From Humulus lupulus (Eukaryota > Streptophyta > Magnoliopsida > Rosales > Cannabaceae): a stretch of DNA of 64,000 bases. The stretch covers positions 37,226,578 through 37,290,577 of the forward strand of contig NC_084793.1 in NCBI RefSeq assembly GCF_963169125.1, in the 5' to 3' direction. A model generated the notes under the pieces. It searched no databases and had not been told where the DNA came from. It worked only from the letters and a program-made list of their open reading frames with translations. Position numbers and translations under genes: made by a program. Positions 22,891-34,131 of this stretch are shown piece by piece; the stretch's first letter is position 1; the number at the start of each line of letters is the position of its first letter.

Positions 22891-22902
22891 ATCTCCCCCT
22901 TT
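22891..22902 (-). promoter_or_regulatory. Sirevirus main polypurine tract
   Basis: AAAGGGGGAGAT on the - strand directly before the 3' LTR, the typical Sirevirus plus-strand primer. Confidence 0.9.
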
Positions 22903-22993
22903 GGCACTTTGATTGACAAAATATTTTGGAGAAAACAAACAATGATGAATCTGCAAAACAAAGTGTTAGAAAAAAAAATGAGAGTATAAAAAT

Positions 22994-23148
22994 ACTCCCC
23001 CTGCATGAAAGCTTACTAACACATATAACAAAAAACATGATAACGTTTTAAACGAAAAAAGTTCAACAAAACCACAAACAAACAACTTCCCCTGAAAATA
23101 GGGTCCAAAGTTGTAATCCAAAAAATAATACTACTCCCCCTTTTTTTC
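22994..23148 (-). repeat. Extra polypurine tracts upstream of the 3' LTR
   Basis: Further - strand AGGGGGAGT at 22994-23002, AGGGGAAG at 23086-23093 and AAAAAAAGGGGGAGT at 23133-23147. Multiple PPT copies between the last ORF and the LTR are a known Sirevirus feature. Confidence 0.75.
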
Positions 23149-23252
23149 TATCAAAGGAGCCAAAAACCACAAAAGACAATAAAAGATGACATTAAAGTTC
23201 AACATAAATAGAAAAAACAATAAAAACATAAATATTAATTCAACCAGCCATC

Positions 23253-24952
23253 CTAGTCACTTTGAAAGTACTTCATGATGCTGTCCATCCTCCTTAGAAG
23301 CTGTCCTTGACCATTCTCCATCCTAGCCAAACGAGTATTGATTTCTGCCAGTTCTGCAGGTGCAGAAGTTGAAGCTGTGGTAGCAAGTGAAGCATCGGGT
23401 ACTCCAGGAGAAGCAGAACAACCCAATTTCTTGGAAGACTTTCCCTGAGAGGGTTTTTCTAAGATTTTGAATGTCTGACCAATAGTGGGAGGCTCAATTG
23501 ATTCATTGTCAAGAATTAATTCCCTTTGAGCAGATAAGATCTTATAAATCACATTGGGAAACACAAGGTTAAGTTTGTGCTTTTTACCCTTTCTAAAAGA
23601 CATAATTTGTTCCAAAATAAGATCAGCCAAATCAACTTGAGCACCAGTAGTGATTTTGTATAATAGAAAGGGAAGGTCATTAAAAACATTTACCAAATTG
23701 GAGCAAGGGAACCAATTGGACAAGGCAAACCTCATAAGCACTTCATGTTGATAAGTTAGTTCAAAGATGTGCATAGCATCGGTGAGCTCGACATCTTTGT
23801 CTCCAGTGAGTTCAGAAAATACTTCATGACGATCAAACATGACATCAGATGGCTCCACCCCGATTGGTAATTGAAGAGCTTTAGCCACATCATTTACTGT
23901 AAAGGAATGCCAGTAACCACGCGCATACACTTTGCCAAACATGAATGAGTTTTCATCTAGGCACTCATCAGTGATGTTGGCATAGAATTCCTTCACAACT
24001 TGATCCACATAGCCAGTAAAACCAATCAAAGTGTCCATCCACTACCTTTATTTTAACAAACTAACAACTCCAAATGGCTTATGAGCAAGCACATTATAAT
24101 TCTTTTCAACAATAAAGTTTCTTGCCTCATAAAATTTCATATCTCTCTCATGATCATTATAGCAATAATAATATGAATGAGGTTTGAAGTTTTCAAGAGA
24201 GATACCAGATGGTCTTTTCCTTTTCAGAGGAGGAGCAGACTTTGGAGGAGCCAAGGGACGTTTTCCTTTGCTTTTGTCTTAAGCAGCAGGTTTTGAAACA
24301 GCAGCAACAGGCTCTGTAACAGTAGGTTCCTCTTTTGATGCAGCACTTCTAGAACCAGAATCTCCCAAAGATTGTTCTTTTTTTTTGAAATTCTGCACTA
24401 GGATAAGATTCAGCCTCTGATTCTTGTCCAAATTCTCAGTTTCTTCTTCTGAATCAGATTTTAAAGAAGATGCAGAAGGGGGGTGATTTTTGAAATTTTT
24501 CACCCGAGAAGAAGAACCAACTTCCTTGGCTTTGGGAACACCATGGGGATGAAGCACCTTAGTTTGCTTCTGAGTGGAGGTCCTAGAATGTGTTGGAGAA
24601 CTCACCATTGGCATAGAAACAATGGCTCTTTCAGAGATTGTTCTTGAGGAACCACCCTTTTGAGAAGAAGAGGACCTGGACAAAGATTTTTCAGATGAAA
24701 GAATTTCATCATGACCACTGAGACCGGGGTGGTCGAGGCGATTGGAGAAGCTATCACAGATGGGGAATTTGGAGTGAATGTCTTCTTTCTCGCCTGGGTT
24801 TTTGATTTCCCATAATGTTTTGTAGGAGTAGAAGCCTGTGCTGGAGCATCGGGTGCTGGAGTAGGATGAGCAGTCGGAGGAGAAGTTGGGACAGACGGGG
24901 AACCACGAACATGCCTCTTCGAACCACCTCGGGCATTCTTGGTTTTTGCCAT
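23253..24952 (-). pseudogene. Sirevirus third ORF (plant transposon-protein-like domain)
   Basis: Downstream of pol, where some Sireviruses carry an env-like or other extra gene. Start taken at ATG 24952 (MAKTKNARGGSKRHVRG). A basic, Ser/Pro-rich N-terminus is followed by a frameshift near 24700, an acidic/Ser-rich stretch, stops at about 24279 and 24048, then a 261-residue globular domain (24038-23253). That domain includes YVDQVVKEFYANI, VYARGYWHSFT, VAKALQLPIG and ELTYQHEVLMRFALSNWFPC and resembles the Pfam 'putative plant transposon protein' family (Transposase_32). No transmembrane segment or signal peptide stands out, so an envelope role is not supported by the sequence. Function unknown. 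Confidence 0.75.
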
Positions 24953-26343
24953 TGAAAAGCTTGAAACTTTGAAAACCCTAGAGAGGAACTCACACACCCA
25001 GAGAGAAAATTAATAGGGGAAAAAAAACTAAAGAGAGTGTGAGTGAGAGGATTAAATCGTGGGTTAGGGTTAATATAAAGAGAATGAATAGAAAGGGAAA
25101 GTGTGAAGTTACCTAAACCAGATTTTCAATTAATGCAATAACTCCCACAATATCAGAAAATAAAAAATAACCTTTCCTTACCTTTCACTTACCCGAAAAG
25201 AATAAAAGGGAAGCAAACATTATAATTTTGCAATTAAATCAATAGTTTCCAAAAAGAGACCAATCCCATGAAAATAGGACACCCCAAATCAAATAAAATG
25301 AAAAATAAATTAAAAATAAATGAACAGCCGAAAAATAATGCCCCCTCCCCCATTTTTAATGATTTTTTCAATTTATGCATATATTTTTTTATTAGAAAAA
25401 AACGAAAAAGAAAAAAAAAATAGAGACAAAACACCAATAAACACAAGACAAACAACCAAAACTTTAGAGCAAAATTTTTTGTCTAATAATAGAATTAAAA
25501 CAAGACAAAGAACACAAATATTTTTATTTAAGCTCAACATGAAAATCAGTCACAAATTATTATTTTTAAAAAAAATAAATAAATCAAACCTTGATATTTT
25601 TGCCAAAAATATGAAACACCATGTCTACTTTGCCTTTGTTCTTGATGAAAAAATCAAACTCAACAGAATGCACAGATATTATTTTACCAAGCTAATTTCT
25701 TATTGCAATAAGACCATACAAGTTACGCAGGAAAGGAATTTACTCAGTCACCAAAAAAATATTTTAAGCAATTCAATTAGTATGTAACAGCTTTTTAAAA
25801 CCATTTTTTTAAAAATTTTAATGCAATTGTTTTTTTTTTTTCGAAAAAAATGTGTCAAGCATTTGTGTGTGAAAGTGTAAGCAGGGAACACTGCCCAATT
25901 TGTCAAATAGACATTTTCTGAGTATTTGTAACCAAAGGAGACGTTGTCACACTACCTCAATGGTAGCCCTTTTCAATGGTAGCATATCCTCTACATAACT
26001 CCCAATTACATAGTACCAACTTACTCAATGACGACTTTCACACATTGAGATATGTAGCTCTATTCTTCCAATGGAGCTTGAACACACATTTTTTTATTTT
26101 TATTTTTTTGAAAATGGTAGCACACACATAACACTGATTGAATGACCAAAATATTTCTAGGAGGAGTGAAAATCTTTTCCTGAGCTAAACTTGTATGAAA
26201 ACATTGCACCAAAAAATTAGCAATAAAAATAGTAATCAGCAATTCTCTTGAGTTTGAAACTTTCTTCTGGAACAAAAATAAAAACAACAACATTATGTAC
26301 ATCAAGTCAAAGCAAAATATCAAGAACCATAAAGAACATAAAA
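24953..26343. other. Sirevirus spacer between pol and third ORF
   Basis: AT-rich, no recognised domain on either strand. Confidence 0.6.
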
Positions 26344-28240
26344 TTAAATGGTACAAACCCCTAAGGATTTCCTTAGAGAAATAAAGCGGATTGAATCAAG
26401 AGCTTTAGTAAAAATATCTGCTATTTGTTTGCTTGTTTCAACATATTCTAAGACAATAATTTTATTTTCTACAAGCTCTCTAATAAAGTGATGACGACTG
26501 TCTATGTGCTTAGTGCAAGAGTGTTGAACAAGATTTTTTGAAATATTTATAGCACTAGTGTTATCACAGAAAATGGTTAAAGTTTTCAAATCAAACCCAT
26601 AATCTTCCATCATTTGTTTCATCCATAACAATTGGGTACAACAGCTACCCGCAACAATGTATTCAGCCTCTGCAGTTGATAGAGGGATACAATTTTGCTT
26701 CTTACTGTGCCATGAAACGAGATTGTTTTCAAGATAGAAACATCCACCACTAGTACTTCTTCTATCATCTGCATTTCCTCCCCAATCAACATCACTAAAG
26801 CACACCAAATTAGAGTTAGTGTCTTTTGAAAACCAAATCCCAAAATCAACAGTGCTATGGACATAGCGAATGATTCTTTTCACAGCAGAAATATGAGATT
26901 CCATGATAACGAGCACAAACACCAACACTATAACATATATCAGGACGACTAGCAGTAAGATAAAGTAAACTACCAATCATGCTTTGGTACAAAGTAGGAT
27001 CTACCTTCACTCTTTGTTCATCTTTGGATAATTTCAAAGTTGTGCTCATAGGAGTATTAGTATGTTTGACATTTTCAAGCCCAAACTTCTTCACCAAGTT
27101 TTTTGCATACTTACTTTGTGAAACAAATGTGCCATCATCAGATTGTTTCACCTGAAGACCCAAAAAATAGGTGAGTTCACCTACCATGCTCATTTCAAAT
27201 TCCTGCTGCATTTGTTGGACAAATACCTGCACTTCAGAGTTAGAAGTAGATCCAAACACAATATCATCAACATATATTTGAGCAACAATAACATCAGATT
27301 TAATGTTTTTTTATAAACAGTGTTTTATCTACATTTCCTCTTCTATAACCATGAGAGATTAAAAGCTCAGTTAGACATTCATACCAAGCACGAAGGGCTT
27401 GTTTCAAACCATATAATGCCTTGTCTAACCTATATACATGATTGGGAAAATGAGGATCCTCAAATCCTTTGGGTTGCTCAACAAAAGATTCTTCTTTAAA
27501 AAAACCATTCAAAAAAGCAGATTTAACATCCATTTGGTACAATTTAAAACCAATAATACAAGCAATGGAAATAAGTAACTTGATGGACTCAAGTCTTGCT
27601 ACTAGAGCAAAAGTTTCATCAAAATCAATACCCTCAACTTGAGTATAACCTTGGGCAACCAATCTTGCCTTGCTTCGAATGATGGTACCAAACTCATCAC
27701 TTTTGTTTTTGAAAATCCACTTTGTTCCTATGACATTAGCATAAGTCGATCTAGGAACAAGTGTCCATACTTTATTGCGAATGAATTGATCCAGCTCTTC
27801 TTGCATTGCCAGAATCCATGCTTTATCCATCAAGGCTTCCTTCATGTTTTTAGACTCTAAAGAAGAGACAAAACACATAAATTGAATCAAATTAGCATAC
27901 CTTCTTCTAGTAACCATGCTCTCATCCATGTTTCCAAGTATGAGATTGGTAGGATGCTTCTTCTTGACTCTGGAGGATGGTTCTCTTTGAATTGGATCAG
28001 TGATTATGTTTGGTGGTTGCTCAGTTTCTTTCTCCATTGAAGTTTCTGGAAAATCATCAGTTTTAGCGACAGAATCTTGAGGTGTAGCCTCAAATGAAGA
28101 TTATGTGATTGCAGCCAAATCGTCTACTAGTTCAGGAGACTTTTCTAGCAAACTTTCAATATGTTCTTTTGTGGAAAACTCAGAGAAATCTTTTAGATCA
28201 TCAACAACAACATTAGCAAATTTCATCACAGTTTGGGTTC
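26344..28240 (-). pseudogene. Sirevirus reverse transcriptase and RNase H
   Basis: Pol C-terminal half. The first open block (28037-27300) has NKVWTLVPR, KWIFKNK, RLVAQGYTQVEGID, QMDVKSAFLNG, VEQPKGFEDPHFP and LDKALYGLKQ. A frameshift near 27300 precedes the catalytic YVDDIVFGS (about 27280-27255) and MSMVGELTYFLGLQV. Another break near 26860-26976 leads to RNase H: CFSDVDWGGNADDRRSTSGGCF, IPLSTAEAEYI, IFCDNTSAINISKN, HIDSRHHFIREL and the final QIADIFTKALDSIRF. Catalytic residues are present but the frames are broken in at least three places. A TAA/TAG stop also lies near 28100. Its sequence type matches Sirevirus. Confidence 0.92.
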
Positions 28241-29399
28241 TCATATTATAAACACGATAAGCCCTACTGTTAATAGAATATCCTTAAACACACAAACATC
28301 ACTTTTTGCATCAAATTTACCAGTATGATCACGATCCCTTAAAATATAACAAGCATTGCCAAAAACATGAAAATGACTCACATTTGGTTTCTTACATTTC
28401 CAGATCTCATAAGGAGTCTTATGAGTACCTGGTCGCAAAAACACCCTGTTGATGGTGTAGCAAGCAGTGTTAATTGCTTCAGCCCATAGACACTTGGTAA
28501 GTTCGGTTCTTTCTTTCAACGACTCCATTTTGTTGAGGAGTTTTAGGAGTAAGAAATTCATGAGAAATACCTTTAGATTTGCAAAACTCATCATAAACAG
28601 TATTTTCAAATTCTTTTCCATGATCACTCCAAATCCGAACAATCTTTCCAATATTACAATCTTTTTCCACACACAATTTCAAACAAAAAGATTTAAAAGC
28701 ATCAAATGTATCAGATTTTTCTCTCAAAAAATCTACCCGTGAAAACCAAGAGAAATCATCAACACACACAAAAATGTATCTCTTACCATTCAAACTTTCA
28801 ACCTAAATTGGACCCATTAGATCCATATGAAGAAGTTCAAGAACTTTGGAAGTATTCGCATCAGGAATACTTTTGTGAGAAATTTTCAGTTTTTTACCAA
28901 GTTGACATGGTTCGCATTTTCCCACAGATTCTTTACCCAGTTTGGGTAATGCTCGAATAATTCCTGCATTTGACAGTTTTTTCAAGTTTTTGAAATGAAT
29001 GTGTCCAAGCTTTTCATGCCATAAATCAGTAGAGTTATCTATGGCAGAGTGACAAGTAGCATAGGTAGTGAGAGTGTAACAATTATCATTAGATCCAAAC
29101 CCTTGCAAAATAATTTCATCTTGGTCATTAACAACATAGCAACGATTACTATCAAAATTAACAGTGTAACCCTGATCACAAATTTGACTAACGCTAAGAA
29201 GATTAACTCTTAGTCCTTCAACCAACATTACATTCTTAAGCCTAGGTAGACCTTCAAAATTAAGAGTTCCCATCCCTATGACATTTCCAGCTAGACCATT
29301 ACCAAAAGTAACTTCTCCACATTGCATTGGTCTAATATTGACAAGAAAGTCTTTATCACCTATCATGTGCCTCGAACAACCACTATCAAAATACCACAT
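28241..29399 (-). pseudogene. Sirevirus protease, pre-integrase and integrase
   Basis: Starts with the aspartic protease segment WYFDSGCSRHM (about 29396-29360), then the pre-integrase zinc region (LWHEKLGHIHFKNLKKLS, CEPCQLGK), then the integrase core after a stop at 28803-28805. Core landmarks are FVCVDDFSWFSRV (first Asp), RIWSDHGKEFEN (second Asp) and TPQQNGVVERKNRT (Glu), the D,D,E triad. Just after the Glu there is a deletion and frameshift near 28480-28520, and the C-terminal part (WAEAINTACYTINRV, TPYEIWKCKKPNVSHFHVFG, KFDAKSD) runs on in another frame to about 28241. Integrase would join element DNA to the host genome; this copy cannot. Confidence 0.92.
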
Positions 29400-29539
29400 T
29401 TGAGAAGCAACAATTTTAAAACAAGAGATACCAGCAAGACATTTATTTTTGACAACCCATTTTTGTTTTCGAAAAACATGTTTTTTTTAAACACTTTAAA
29501 ATTTACAAAAAAATTATAACTAAACATATTCTGCAAAGT

Positions 29540-29792
29540 AAGACATCTAAGTTGAATGTGACCTTTTACTCCACAAAATTGACAAGAGGGAATGAAACGC
29601 TTCTTTTTCCCATGAGAATTTTCAGGTTTACCTGACTGCTTCATTTCTGTAGAAACAGAACGTTCAACTGTAAAAACAACACTGTAAAGTTGAATCAGAA
29701 TATCCTGAAGACATATTTTCAGATTTAAAAAATTTAGTATTCATTTTCGATTGAGTTTCAACAAAACCCAATCCAACATGACTCAGTTGACC
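29540..29792 (-). pseudogene. Sirevirus gag C-terminal remainder with second zinc knuckle
   Basis: Continues gag after the solo LTR. Shows a basic KPENSHGKKKRF stretch and the CQFCGVKGHIQLRC zinc knuckle (C-X2-C-X4-H-X4-C) near 29580-29540. Frame breaks occur between it and the protease block. Confidence 0.8.
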
Positions 29793-30649
29793 TGAATTGT
29801 AATGCCTCAAATTTCCTAATAAGGTTTAGGACCTTGATTAGGAGGCTAGGAGGGCCATAATTGATTTAGTATGGTATTTAATGATTATATGCATGTTTAT
29901 GTGAATTATATTAGTATATGATGGTGAATGCATGCATATGGGTTTATATTTTAATTGCAAGGGCATTTTGGTAATTTGGCCATTGGGTGCATATTGTAAT
30001 TTGTGAATGAGATTTCATTATTATGGAGATATATTCGAGCTATTCGGCATGAGATGGTCATATCTATGGATTAGCAGTTTTGTCATAACGGGGTCAATTT
30101 TGGGGTAATAGAAATGTTTATTTGGTGATAGATTGGGAGTATTTGAGATCAGGATGGAATTCTGGAAGTTTTGACTATAGTATCCCCGGGGGTGTTTTCG
30201 GGACCCCGAGCACTAGGTTTTATTTGAGGTTACTTAAGCTTGAAGTAGCTTCCCAGATAAGAACGTACGTTAGAAAACCTCTCGTTCTCTCTCTCGACAG
30301 TCCATTATACCGTTTGAACATTTTTGAGGAAATCTTGAGTTCTAGGAGTCGGAATCAAGCGAGGGTCGAGGCATAGCGATCCTAGGAAAGATTAGAAACT
30401 TCTTAACCGAAGGATTTGATGGAAAACAACCCAATCAAAGGTAATATAAGTTTGAAGTTTTTAAAGTTTTTAAGCTTAGAATTGGACTTTGTGAATTGTT
30501 GGGTTTTTGGTTAGTTTGAACCTTGGGTTTTGAGGGTTTTGGAGTATTGGGAAGCTTGGGAACTTTGATTTAACGATTGGGGAATGTTTGGGTATGTTTT
30601 TGGAGGATTTGGAGTGCTTAAAACATGTTTGGGAATGTCCCAGGGTTGG

Positions 30650-30810
30650 GGGCCGCGGCCCTGTTCTTGAGCGCCGCGGCCCTAGTTCGATGAAGCAGGT
30701 GTCAGGAAATTGGCCTTGCTGGGCGCCGCGGCCCTTGATGGAGGGTGCCGCAACCCTTGCCTCAGAGAACCCTGGGGGCCGCGGCCCAAGGTGCTAGGGC
30801 CGCAGCTCTT
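30650..30810. repeat. GC-rich GCCGCGGC block in solo LTR 1
   Basis: Five GCCGCGGC/GCCGC words in 160 bp (GGCCGCGGCC at 30651-30660 and others) in an otherwise AT-rich element. Similar blocks occur in the other full copies. Confidence 0.9.
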
Positions 30811-31402
30811 GCCCTGTTTTCACTCCGTTTGCTCATTTTGACCCCGGGAACTTAGCTATGGGCCTTGGGAGTGTCCCTACTACTTGGATTAGTTTGGATT
30901 GATCTATTGGAGGCTAGATATTGGTTTGAAAACCTTTGATTATCGTGTTATTGATGGTGTTCCATATTTGGTTATGACTAGGTGACCGCTAAGGGACTAA
31001 AAGTTGATCGTTCTCAAGGGTCGTTCTTTAAATCATTCTAGCTCGACTTTAAGGTAAGAAAACTGCACCCCATGTGTGACATGCATGGCTATGATCGATG
31101 CATGTTGGATGTTTAAATGTAAACATTGATAGCATAATGAATGCTTGGCAATCTTGCCCATTTGCATATGATTATTGTCGAGGCATGCTGGATGACTAAG
31201 TGTGATGTATGTGATGCACGAGAAACATGTGATTAGGGCATGCCATGAATGATGAGTATGAGACTGGTCAGAGCTTGAGTCTCTGTGTTTGTGCATGATC
31301 ATAATTATGCTAGCAACTGTTAAGTAAGCATGCTGAATGCCCTTCTTGTGGATAATTGGCATATGATACACATTGATAGCATTGCTTACTTGTGCATGGT
31401 AC

Positions 31403-31618
31403 TGACTAATTAGTCAGATTTGGCAAAGGTGCTAGTATCAACTGTGAGGCTGTGACTCATTAGTCAGGTTCGGCAGTGGTACTGGGCACTGGTCACACAG
31501 GGCTGACTCATTAGTCAGAATTGGCAAAGGTGTTAGTATCAACTGTGAAGCTGTGACTCACTAGTCATGTTCGGCAGTGGTACTGGGCACTGGTCACATT
31601 GCGCTAACTCACTAGTCA
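31403..31618. repeat. Five 14-bp palindromes at ~50.5-bp steps in solo LTR 1
   Basis: TGACTAATTAGTCA at 31403 (perfect palindrome) and the variants TGACTCATTAGTCA (31453, 31504), TGACTCACTAGTCA (31554) and TAACTCACTAGTCA (31605). Spacing 50, 51, 50, 51. They sit inside about 101-bp tandem units sharing TTGGCAAAGGTG and GGTACTGGGCACTGGTCAC. Confidence 0.92.
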
Positions 31619-31779
31619 GAACGACCCTAGTGTGATTAGTACAAGCTATGTCGATTAGACCTAATCGACCTTCTGCATTGAATGACTCAAAGGGCATTAA
31701 TGCAGGACTGACCTCAAGTTCGATGAATATAAACAAGCGTTTATCTAGCCAAAGGCTAGTCATCTAGAGCCAGGGCCAG

Positions 31780-32115
31780 CGAGCCCCGTGACTGTTAGGT
31801 CACATGGCTATGGGTACCGGCCCCTTAGTGACATGCTTGTCAGTCACTCACTTGATAAGAGCCATTGCAGGAAAGCCTAGGTAACGGTGTCGTTACACGG
31901 CTATGGGCACTGGGCCCCTAGTGACTTGGTTGTCAGTCGCTCATCATGGTTTACCAGAACCTCAAGTGATATTCACTCATCTGATCAGAGCTATGAGCTC
32001 TGTATGATCATTTTGATCATCATATGCATGGCTTGGGCATTGAGGCCCCTAGTGACTTGCTTGTTGGTCACTCAGCATGGTTTATCGGAACCTCTAGTGT
32101 TACGACACTCATCTG
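31780..32115. repeat. Second tandem region in solo LTR 1
   Basis: Repeats of GGCCCCTAGTGACTTG, TGTCAGTCACTCA and CATGGTTTACC/ATC at about 120-150 bp steps. Similar CTAGCCATGTGAC words occur in solo LTR 4. Confidence 0.8.
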
Positions 32116-32668
32116 ATTAGGATTGACTTGATAGTCCTCCAATCAGAAGGCCAGGATTTCTTATCCTGGATACCCCAACATTTGTTTGAATTCATTTGCA
32201 TGCTGAGTAGAGCTATGATTGCTAGGCATGCCAAATATGATTTGATATCATGATATGAGTTTTCTTACTGGGCTTCGGCTCACGGGTGCTTTGTGGTACA
32301 GGTAAAGGAAAAAGGAAGCTGGACCATCCTTGAGCTGGAGAGCATAGGTGATGACGTGTACATATGCAGCTGCTCGACCAATACTTGGGCGAGGTTTGAA
32401 AGAGGAACTAGGGTTAAACCCTGTTTTGCCGCTTAGAACGACCTGTTGTAAATATTCTTTTGTAATAGACTCTGAAATTATATTTTTGGGATCCCAATGT
32501 ATATATTAAACATTCTAGTGAAACGTTACATCTCAATCGAAATTTTAAATCCCTAAACCGCTAATCGCACTTAGTTACACGTTTATGGCCACTTGACTCG
32601 ATTAGCGAGTTTAGCACTGTTTGCAATGTGCACTGTAGCGGTCCCTGGAGGTGGGGCGTTACATGAAT

Positions 32669-34053
32669 TCTGAACCTCCTCAAAAATGTTAGAACCTGGA
32701 TTTAGCATTTTAACATTTCTTTTCAATTTGTCAAGTTCTTTTGTCAAAAATACAATTTCAGAATTTTTTGAACACAACTCAAATTCACAACATTTATTAT
32801 TTTCTTCAAGATCTTTGATGTTTTGAGACAATTCTTTATTCATTTTAACCAAGGAATGATTTTCAGTATAAACCTGTAACCACTTACCATACATTACCTT
32901 GTATGATTCAGCCAATGATTCATCATTGCGTTTTGACTTGTCTGAATCCGAGTCAATTTCCTTTTTATCGACATCAGTCAAGGTATTTTTTAAACACAAA
33001 ATTTTTCCTCTTTCCTGAAAAGCACTTGACAAAACACTGGTTAAAGCAACTTTCTCATTTTCCTTTTCACTACTTTCAGAATCATCATCACTCCAAGTAA
33101 CATTAAAACCTTTTTTATTCTTTTTCAAAGTGTTGGCACATTCAGATTGAATATGACCATAACCTTCACATTCCCGACATTGAATACCCTTTTTATTGTT
33201 AGAAACAAAAGGTTTAGAAGAGGTGTTACCTTTTGGAGTTTTTGAAAAATTCTTTTTATTTCCAACCTTTTTCATGAACTTTTGAAAATTTCTTGTTAAC
33301 AAGGCCATTTCATCATCTTTCTCATCATCAGAAACATCTATTTTAGAAACTTTAAATGCAATACCTTTGTTTTTTTCAATTGAAGGATTCGACTTACCCT
33401 TTTGCTTTATTTGTTGATTTAACTCAAATGTTCTTAACGAACCCATAAGCTCTTCAACCTTCATTTTGCCAAAATCCTTAGCCTCCTTCATTGCTAGCAA
33501 TTTCGTGTCAAACCTATTTGGAAGCACACAAAATATTTTTCGAACCAACACAGATTCATCTAGTTTTTCTCCCAAGGCAAAAAAAATCATTAGCAATATC
33601 ATACAACTTTTCATAAAACTGAGATAAAGTTTCAGTTTCCAACATTCTTAATTCATCAAATCTAGTTTGCAACATGGTAAAACGTGATCTCTTTACATCA
33701 GTGGTACCTTCAAACTGAGTTTGAAGGATTTTCCACGCCTCCTTTACAGATTTACAAGATGATATCAATTTTATAAAGCCTTCACCAACACCATTAAAAA
33801 TTGCATGCAAACCTTTATTATTATAACCAGATAATTTTTCATCTTCAATGGACCACTCAAGTTCAGATTTTACCTTTGAATTACCTTTATCATCTTTTTC
33901 AATTGGTGGAGTCCAACCCAAGAGTATAGATCTCCAAGCCTTCTCATCTTGTGATTTGATGAATGCCCTCATCATGACTTTCTAGTATGGATAATTAGTA
34001 TCATTCAATAGAGGTGGCCGAGTGATGGAGTTTCCTTCTGCAAAGAATGACAT
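32669..34053 (-). pseudogene. Sirevirus gag, main part
   Basis: Nucleocapsid/capsid protein. Start set at ATG 34053 (MSFFAEGNSITRPPLL), 65 bp after the primer site. A TAG at 33982-33984 replaces the usual Trp before KVMMRAFIKS. The gag core (CKSVKEAWKILQTQFEG, RFTMLQTRFDELRM) is followed by a frameshift in an eight-base homopolymer near 33580, then ALGEKLDESVLVRKIFCVLPNRF, a zinc knuckle CRECEGYGHIQSEC (about 33180-33140), an acidic linker and a coiled coil (MNKELSQNIKDLEEN). It is cut by the solo LTR at 32663; TGAAT is duplicated at both ends. Confidence 0.92.
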
Positions 34054-34117
34054 CTCACACAAAACAAATTAAACAGAATAATATAACCTCAAGATCTCAC
34101 TAAGAGTTTAGTGACTT

Positions 34118-34129
34118 GCTCTGATACCA
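34118..34129 (-). promoter_or_regulatory. Sirevirus primer binding site (tRNA-iMet)
   Basis: TGGTATCAGAGC on the - strand, two bases from the 5' LTR end: the canonical plant initiator-Met primer site. Confidence 0.95.
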
Positions 34130-34131
34130 AT

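Larger units (their letters stand above)
29798..32663 (+). mobile_element. Solo LTR 1 of the TGTAAY...TTACA family
   Basis: 2866 bp, starts TGTAATGCCTCAAATTTCC, ends GGTGGGGCGTTACA, with the 5-bp duplication TGAAT at 29793-29797 and 32664-32668. No gag/pol and no second LTR copy, so a solo LTR is the simplest reading; a large non-coding LTR derivative is the alternative. Strand is nominal (start defined as the TGTAAT-GCC-CAAATT end). Related copies: 35430-37811, 42399-44684, 44786-47171, 51274-51438. Confidence 0.85.

Noticed and set aside
23253..24952. Retroviral-type envelope gene
   Set aside because: Position fits, but no signal peptide, fusion peptide or transmembrane segment stands out, and the domain resembles a plant transposon protein.
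29798..32663. Independent non-LTR or DNA element
   Set aside because: TG...CA ends, 5-bp target duplication and size fit an LTR; the lack of an internal region makes it a solo LTR.
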